Positions 59,855-64,000 of a stretch of DNA of 64,000 nucleotides are shown here, in pieces. This DNA comes from Acidobacteriota bacterium (GTDB lineage Bacteria > Acidobacteriota > Thermoanaerobaculia > Multivoradales > Multivoraceae): NCBI GenBank assembly GCA_028877275.1, contig JAPPFP010000014.1:186001-250000 (forward strand). The letters run 5' to 3'. Positions within the stretch are counted from its first letter, which is position 1, and each line of letters opens with the position of its first letter. The notes below the pieces were generated by a model that was given only the letters and a program-made list of their open reading frames with translations, did no database searches and was not told where the DNA came from. The position numbers and the translations under genes were made by a program.

Positions 59855-60504
59855 CCGGAGGCCTCCGGCGTGGGCGGCGAACTACCCAATCGCGATTCCG
59901 TTCCGGCCCGTAGCCGCGCCAGGTTGGCCCGGTGCTTGGAGATGACGAGAACGGCGATCGCCGCCGTACCCGCGAGCAGAGCCGGCCCCGAATCGACCCC
60001 CTGGTCCACGCGGAAGGCGCCGCTCAACCAGTAAACCCCGACCAGCAGTGGCAGCGCCACGGCCGCCGAGATCGAGCCCAGGGAAACGTAGCGCTTCCAC
60101 GCCACCATGACGACGAACACGGCCAGCGCCCCGAGCGCCGCTCCGGGCACCAGCAGCGCCAGGACGCCTGCGGCGGTTGCCACTCCCTTGCCGCCCCGGA
60201 ACCCGAGGAACAGGGGGAACACATGCCCGGCGACCGCCGCGACCGCGGCCGCCGCCAGCCACCAGGAGCCGACTTCGAGAGAACGCGCCAGGACCACCGC
60301 CGCGGCACCCTTGGCGGCGTCCAGCAGCAGCGCGAGCAGAGCCGCCCACTTGCCCGAGGCCCGCAGCACGTTCGTCGCGCCGGCGCTGCGGCTGCCGATC
60401 GACCGCACGTCGATGCCCCGGTGGAGCCGCACGATGAGGTAGCTCCAGGGCAGGGACCCCAGCAGATACGACAGGGCGACCGCGACCGGACCGGCTGCCG
60501 TCAC
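59851..60504 (-). CDS. plsY: Glycerol-3-phosphate acyltransferase PlsY
   Basis: A 217-residue membrane enzyme that acylates glycerol 3-phosphate from acyl-phosphate, the first step of phospholipid synthesis. About five transmembrane helices; the PlsY motifs are present: YLLGSLPWSYLIV, IGSRSAGATNVLRASGKWAA (S-x-x-x-G-x-x-N), LLDAAKGAAAV, and GHVFPLFLGFRGGKGVATAAGVLA. GTG start in a GTGA overlap with the cinA stop; the TGA overlaps the gpsA TTG. The C-terminus has a short polar tail (NLARLRAGTESRLGSSPPTPEASG). Confidence 0.96.
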   Translation of the reverse strand: MTAAGPVAVALSYLLGSLPWSYLIVRLHRGIDVRSIGSRSAGATNVLRASGKWAALLALLLDAAKGAAAVVLARSLEVGSWWLAAAAVAAVAGHVFPLFLGFRGGKGVATAAGVLALLVPGAALGALAVFVVMVAWKRYVSLGSISAAVALPLLVGVYWLSGAFRVDQGVDSGPALLAGTAAIAVLVISKHRANLARLRAGTESRLGSSPPTPEASG

Positions 60505-61823
60505 GGCGGACCCGTCCGCGACGGCGCGGCCCAGGGCAGCGCGTCGGCCTGCCCTTCTCCGGCCAGCAGCATCCGCCGCAGCATCTCGAGTGCGAACTGG
60601 GTCGAGAGCTGCCTGACACGCGCCCGGTCTCCAGGGAACCGGGCCTCGAAGTGCGAGCGCGAGTCCGCCGGTCCCGCCACGGCGATGTGGACCGTGCCAA
60701 CCGGCCGCGACTCGCTACCGCCGCCCGGGCCCGCGACGCCCGTGATCCCGATGCCGTAGTCGCTTCCGCATCGCTCCCTGGCCCCAGTAGCCATCGCCAG
60801 CGCCGTCGGTTTCGACACGGCGCCGTGTTCGGCCAGCGTCTCCCGAGGCACGCCGAGCAGGTGCATCTTCAGCCTGTTCGAGTAGGTGAGGCAGCCGCCC
60901 ACGAACCAGGCGCTGCTCCCCGCGGTCGCCGTGAACCGCTGGCCGAGAAGGCCGCCGGTGCAGGACTCGGCGACCGCGACCGTCTCGCCGTTGGCCGCCA
61001 GTAAACGGCCCACCTCCGCCTCGAACTCGACGCCGTCCTCGATCGGCCCGACGTAGAACACCGCATCACCGAGGGTGTCTCGTACCGCCCCCTCCATCTC
61101 GGCCAGACGCGGTAGCCGGCCTGCCACGGCGCCGCCGGCCCGCAGCCGCAACCGGATCTCACCCGGCCGTGCAAGAACCGACACGTTCTCGTCACCGAAG
61201 CGCTCGTAGACCGGCGAGATCCTCTCCTCGACCACCGACTCCGGCAGGCAGGCGACACGCACCTCGACCTGATCGAACCCCGCACCGTCCTCGGATCGCT
61301 CCGCCAACCACGGATCGAGGGCGTCCTCGACGAGGGCGTGCAGCTCCCGCGGCACGCCCGGGAACAGGAAGTAGGTCGTACCCCGGGGCATGGGTTCGGC
61401 ATCCTCGATCCGCTGGCCCGGCGCCACGCCGGCCCGGTTCGGCAGCATCTCCGCTCCGTCGACCCGCTCCGCCTGCTTGCGGTTGACCCGGGGAATCCGC
61501 CGCCCGAGCTTGCGGAAGCCGCGCTCGATCTGGTCCCACAACGCTTCGTCGACCGCGACGGACCGCCCCAGCAGCCGAGCCAGACCCTCCCGCGTCAGGT
61601 CGTCCCGCGTCGGGCCCAGGCCGCCGGTCACGAGCAGCAGCTCCGCCCGCTCCCGAAGCGCATCGAGGGTCTCCGCGATCAGGGCGACATCGTCGCCGAC
61701 GACCGCCTTGGAAACCAGTTCAACGCCCCGCCGCCTCAGCACCTCCGTGAGCGCCAGCGAGTTCGTGTCCAGCCGGTCCGTACCGAGCAGCTCGTCGCCG
61801 ACCGCGAGAATCGAAGCCTTCAC
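60501..61823 (-). CDS. cinA: CinA family protein (nicotinamide-nucleotide amidohydrolase/competence-damage protein)
   Basis: A 440-residue two-domain protein. The N-terminal MoCF-biosynthesis-like domain (about 1-170) has ILAVGDELLGTDRLDTNSLALTEVLRRRG and LLVTGGLGPTRDDLTREGLA, and the C-terminal CinA domain (about 275-430) has VAVAESCTGGLLGQRFTATAGSSAWFVGG, YSNRLKMHLLGVP and GIGITGVAGPGGGSESRPVGTVHIAV, the NMN amidohydrolase core. The full-length form acts in NAD recycling. GTG start 8 nt behind a TACACT box, so possibly leaderless. First gene of the four-gene overlapping run with plsY, gpsA and guaA. Confidence 0.95.
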   Translation of the reverse strand: MKASILAVGDELLGTDRLDTNSLALTEVLRRRGVELVSKAVVGDDVALIAETLDALRERAELLLVTGGLGPTRDDLTREGLARLLGRSVAVDEALWDQIERGFRKLGRRIPRVNRKQAERVDGAEMLPNRAGVAPGQRIEDAEPMPRGTTYFLFPGVPRELHALVEDALDPWLAERSEDGAGFDQVEVRVACLPESVVEERISPVYERFGDENVSVLARPGEIRLRLRAGGAVAGRLPRLAEMEGAVRDTLGDAVFYVGPIEDGVEFEAEVGRLLAANGETVAVAESCTGGLLGQRFTATAGSSAWFVGGCLTYSNRLKMHLLGVPRETLAEHGAVSKPTALAMATGARERCGSDYGIGITGVAGPGGGSESRPVGTVHIAVAGPADSRSHFEARFPGDRARVRQLSTQFALEMLRRMLLAGEGQADALPWAAPSRTGPP

Positions 61824-61854
61824 CGGCGGCAGTGTAGCGAGGCGGCTTGCACCC

Positions 61855-62027
61855 GCCCGCTCCGGTCCGGAGGGAGGGTCCCAGGGGACGCTCGCCCTCA
61901 GGGAGAGAATGGCGAGTCTGGGCTCGCTGTTGTCGGCTGCGTTCCGCTACGACGGTGGTTCAGGCAATGGCGCGGGCAGTCACTTGCCTCCGACCCCCTG
62001 GGACCCTCCCTCCGGACCGGAGCGGGC
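61855..62027. repeat. 33-bp perfect inverted repeat enclosing three hairpins
   Basis: Arms 61855-61887 and 61995-62027 are perfect reverse complements over 33 bp; matching stops at both ends. The 107-nt interior holds three smaller inverted repeats: CTCGCC/GGCGAG (61891-61896, 61911-61916), GTCG/CGAC (61932-61935, 61950-61953) and AGGCAA/TTGCCT (61962-61967, 61984-61989). No open frame of note. Could be a small mobile (MITE-like) element, an RNA gene, or a terminator region. No second copy was found in the window. Confidence 0.75.
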
Positions 62028-62068
62028 TGGACGTCGTCGGCGCCGGAACCTGCAGGGAGTCTCCCACC

Positions 62069-62155
62069 GGGTGCGCGGGTCTTCTGACCCGCCGCCGCAG
62101 GCGGCCATAGAATCCCGCCGGCCGCCAAGCCGGCACCGCTCTGGCGGCCGGTTCC
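62069..62155. repeat. Palindromic three-hairpin repeat, copy B
   Basis: Three hairpins in a row: GCGGGTC-TTCT-GACCCGC (62075-62092), GCCGCC-GCA-GGCGGC (62091-62105) and GCCGGC-N6-GCCGGC (62117-62134), ending in GGCGGCCGGTTCC. Aligned in reverse orientation with copy A at 41797-41889, stems are conserved while loops and spacers differ; the GGGTGCGCGGGTCTTCTGAC stretch is identical. An outer inverted repeat is degraded here. Confidence 0.75.
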
Positions 62156-62195
62156 ACGCGCGACGCGCGTCTGAAGACTGGGACCGCTGCTAGCG

Positions 62196-62462
62196 TTGAC
62201 CCGCATCGGCCATACGGAAGGACAACGCAATGCCGCGAGTTGGCGCCAACACAGAATCACTCTCCCTCTCGCACTATGCAGGGAGGTCGGTATCAAACCC
62301 GGCGACGAGTATGGCTGCTTCGCGGCCGAAGGCCGCATCACCATCGTGCGCAAAGAGGCGGGTGCGGCCAAGGGCTTTCTCCGGCACGTCTCCGGCGACC
62401 AGAGGTTGAGCGACGACGAGTCGCTACGGAGCGCACTCGACGAGCTGAACGAACTCCGCTGA
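62196..62462 (+). CDS. Small AbrB/MazE-like DNA-binding protein
   Basis: An 88-residue protein with the swapped-hairpin AbrB-type segment HRITLPLALCREVGIKPGDEYGCFAAEGRITIVRK (about 19-53), as in SpoVT/AbrB regulators and MazE/VapB-like antitoxins, and a helical acidic C-terminus (SDDESLRSALDELNELR). The only possible start is TTG 62196. No toxin gene follows; the next gene is mcrC on the opposite strand (14-nt gap between stops). It may regulate the neighbouring McrBC system, or be the remnant of a toxin-antitoxin pair. Confidence 0.65.
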   Translation: MTRIGHTEGQRNAASWRQHRITLPLALCREVGIKPGDEYGCFAAEGRITIVRKEAGAAKGFLRHVSGDQRLSDDESLRSALDELNELR

Positions 62463-62476
62463 CCGCTCCCCAAAGC

Positions 62477-63574
62477 TCAAGCGGCTGACGCGCTTGCGCC
62501 GGCAAGTCCAGCCAAGTCGTCGGCGAGGTCGTGAAGGTCGCGGCGAAGGTCAGGCCAAGCCTGCCCCAGGTTGAGCGAACGGACCTCGATCGGGTGGCCG
62601 GGAAAGCCGTACGCGTGGTGGAACGAATTGCCGTCCGTGGCGTAGAGCAGAATGCCGGCGGGTGAACGGACCCCGAGGTTGGCTCGGGAGTAGTTCGTGA
62701 GGTAGGCCCAAAGCTGGTACAGGTGGTCCGAGCGGAGGAACTTCCCGTCGCGGGCGAACGGCTCGTTCACGCACTTCGTCTCCACGATCACGCTCCGGCT
62801 CCGCTCCGAAGCGCGGCGGGAGGGGACGAAGATGTCGGCGAACATTGCCGGCACGACCGGTGCTCCGATGGGTGTGACCGTGCCGAATGAGATCTGCCTG
62901 TTGCCCGGCCAAACCCCAAGTTCTGGTCGCTCCCGCTTCAGGAAGCCCCGTACGAAAGCCTCGAACAGGTTCCCCATCTCCGTGTCGCTGGCAGTGAATC
63001 CCCGGAACCGGTAGCGGCCGGACCGGCCCTCCGGAACGAGGCGGCCGGCAACCAGCCGGCAGACGCTGAGGAGGAAGCCGTAGTCCGAGTTGTTGCGGTG
63101 GAGCTGCACGCCGTGGAAGAACTCGCCCCGTAACTCGACTTCATCGACTTCGGGGAGTAAACGCGCCAGACGCAGCAGGTCATGGCGCAACCCGTGGTCC
63201 AGATCGTTCGTTGGAAGCGACGCCAACCGCAGCATCGTCGACTTGACGAGGCGGTTGGGCAGCACGTTCCGGGTCAGTTCCTCGTATCGCACCGCCACGC
63301 GAGCGCGGGAACGAAGCGCCCGGGCCACCGTTCGCACCATGTCGATCTTCCCCTTCGGCCGCCGCGCGTCCTCGGCCCGCTCCAGGTAGCCGCGGTCGAG
63401 GCCTCGCCGCCACAGCCGCCGGAAACTGTCGCGGAGCAGCCGCGCCATGAGGTTCTGCGGCAGATCGTCGGGGACCGAGGCGTGTTCTCTCGCCGCCGCC
63501 GAGTCCAGATGCTCGTCGTACCGCTCCCACGCGTAGCAAAGGACGACGTAGAGGGTGTGGGCCGGAATCTTCAT
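62477..63574 (-). CDS. mcrC: McrC-like nuclease subunit of a McrBC restriction system
   Basis: A 365-residue protein of the 5-methylcytosine restriction family. N-terminal KIPAHTLYVVLCYAWERYDEHL matches the McrC start I-P-x-x-N-x-x-x-x-L-x-Y-A-W. The C-terminal PD-(D/E)xK nuclease core has FADIFV (Asp247) and VIVETKC (Glu265, Lys267). With McrB it cleaves DNA containing modified cytosines, restricting modified phages or foreign DNA. ATG 63574 lies 11 nt behind the mcrB stop on the same strand, the standard order mcrB-mcrC. Convergent with the AbrB-like gene. Confidence 0.92.
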   Translation of the reverse strand: MKIPAHTLYVVLCYAWERYDEHLDSAAAREHASVPDDLPQNLMARLLRDSFRRLWRRGLDRGYLERAEDARRPKGKIDMVRTVARALRSRARVAVRYEELTRNVLPNRLVKSTMLRLASLPTNDLDHGLRHDLLRLARLLPEVDEVELRGEFFHGVQLHRNNSDYGFLLSVCRLVAGRLVPEGRSGRYRFRGFTASDTEMGNLFEAFVRGFLKRERPELGVWPGNRQISFGTVTPIGAPVVPAMFADIFVPSRRASERSRSVIVETKCVNEPFARDGKFLRSDHLYQLWAYLTNYSRANLGVRSPAGILLYATDGNSFHHAYGFPGHPIEVRSLNLGQAWPDLRRDLHDLADDLAGLAGASASAA

Positions 63575-63585
63575 CCCGACTCGAA

Positions 63586-64000
63586 TCAGTCGCCGGCGAG
63601 CAGGTTCGCTACAGCTTCTGGAGCTTTCTCTGGCCGGTCGAACCAGTACTCATCGAGCAGCGGCGCGATGTCGAAGCTGACCACCTCCTCGAACCAACGA
63701 CCATGGTCTGGCGACTCTCCCGAGGGAGGGTCGCAGAAGTAGCTGTGACCGATACGGAAGCCGGATCCCAGGTCCGAGTCCCCGGCGATCGCCTCGTTCA
63801 AGGCGGCGAGCCTCTCGCCAATGCGCGTGCGGAATGGCGCCGGGACGCGTCGATCCTCCAGGTGACGGCGGAACTGGGGGTGCCCGAACGCCGGCTCGAC
63901 CGTGAAGAAGGCGAATCGCCGGCGGAGTGCGTAGTCCACCAACGCCAGCGAACGATCTGCCGTGTTCATCGTGCCAATCAGATAGAGGTTCTCCGGCACA
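63586..64000 (-). CDS. mcrB: McrB-like AAA+ GTPase, C-terminal part (5' truncated by window)
   Basis: The frame is open to the window end; only about 138 C-terminal residues are present. NLYLIGTMNTADRSLALVDYALRRRF holds the sensor/N-T-x-D region of McrB (which gives GTP preference) and the arginine finger LRRRF. The tail SFDIAPLLDEYWFDRPEKA is typical of McrB ends. It forms the NTP-dependent translocase of the McrBC complex, driving DNA movement until McrC cuts. The N-terminal DNA-recognition domain, which decides the modification sensed, lies outside the window. Confidence 0.92.
   Translation of the reverse strand, partial: VPENLYLIGTMNTADRSLALVDYALRRRFAFFTVEPAFGHPQFRRHLEDRRVPAPFRTRIGERLAALNEAIAGDSDLGSGFRIGHSYFCDPPSGESPDHGRWFEEVVSFDIAPLLDEYWFDRPEKAPEAVANLLAGD

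Larger units (their letters stand above)
61824..62195. other. 372-nt non-coding region with structured repeats
   Basis: No supported coding frame. It contains a TACACT box next to cinA (61836-61831), the 33-bp inverted-repeat element (61855-62027), copy B of the three-hairpin repeat (62069-62155), and an ACGCGCG-A-CGCGCGT palindrome (62156-62170). It separates the housekeeping block from the AbrB/McrBC side of the window. Confidence 0.7.

Noticed and set aside
1..64000. CRISPR array, tRNA or rRNA genes, transposase genes
   Set aside because: No regularly spaced repeats, no cloverleaf-like sequences and no transposase motifs were seen on either strand by eye.

Overview
The window is GC-rich bacterial chromosome, densely packed with genes on both strands. 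No rRNA, tRNA, CRISPR array, transposase or prophage core is visible. The gene mix suggests an uncultured, probably marine or host-associated, Acidobacteriota-like Gram-negative. It has TonB receptors with carboxypeptidase-regulatory N-domains, lipoprotein sulfatases, a DUF3604 protein, a PQQ-like beta-propeller, VWA proteins, paired amidohydrolases, an OmpH/Skp chaperone and a phoH-pgpH-ybeY-era cluster. This placement is inference from gene content only.

Left part (1-10.2 kb): the end of a sugar isomerase/epimerase, xylose isomerase and xylulokinase (xylAB, overlapping by 4 nt), a membrane-anchored DUF3014 protein, a MoxR ATPase with a CoxE-like VWA partner, a Sir2 deacylase, an Hsp20 chaperone with a clear sigma70-type promoter, and an operon of an S1-repeat RNA-binding protein, DUF1820 and OmpH.

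10.2-23.4 kb: exported amidohydrolases (only one of three domains keeps the metal-binding histidines), endonuclease III, an exported M20 hydrolase, two tandem TlpA-like exported thioredoxins, a lipoprotein sulfatase, a VapBC-type toxin-antitoxin pair, PdxA and a deazaflavin-type nitroreductase.

23.4-41.7 kb: an envelope-centred region with a DUF3604 lipoprotein, two TonB-dependent receptors, a second sulfatase, an M24 peptidase, two co-encoded acyl-CoA dehydrogenases, and a four-gene set (PQQ-like propeller, sialidase-like propeller, serine hydrolase, small outer-membrane barrel). Together they look like uptake and breakdown of sulfated or decorated organic matter.

41.9-61.8 kb: housekeeping genes. 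These are glnA, phoH-pgpH-[ybeY-era fused in one ORF], a 3-hydroxyacyl-CoA dehydrogenase, tsaE, nnrDE, a TIGR04282 glycosyltransferase, small membrane proteins, a VWA protein, thiD, lgt, a DHH phosphoesterase, and cinA-plsY-gpsA-guaA, in which every junction is a 4-nt stop/start overlap.

Right edge (61.8-64 kb): a 372-nt non-coding stretch with a 33-bp perfect inverted repeat enclosing three smaller hairpins, then a three-hairpin palindromic element also found beside glnA, a small AbrB-like protein, McrC, and the C-terminal part of McrB running off the window. This is probably the edge of a restriction/defence island.

The least-explained signals are the two families of structured non-coding repeats, the ybeY-era fusion, the mostly metal-site-less amidohydrolases, and -10-like boxes placed so close to start codons that leaderless transcripts are likely.
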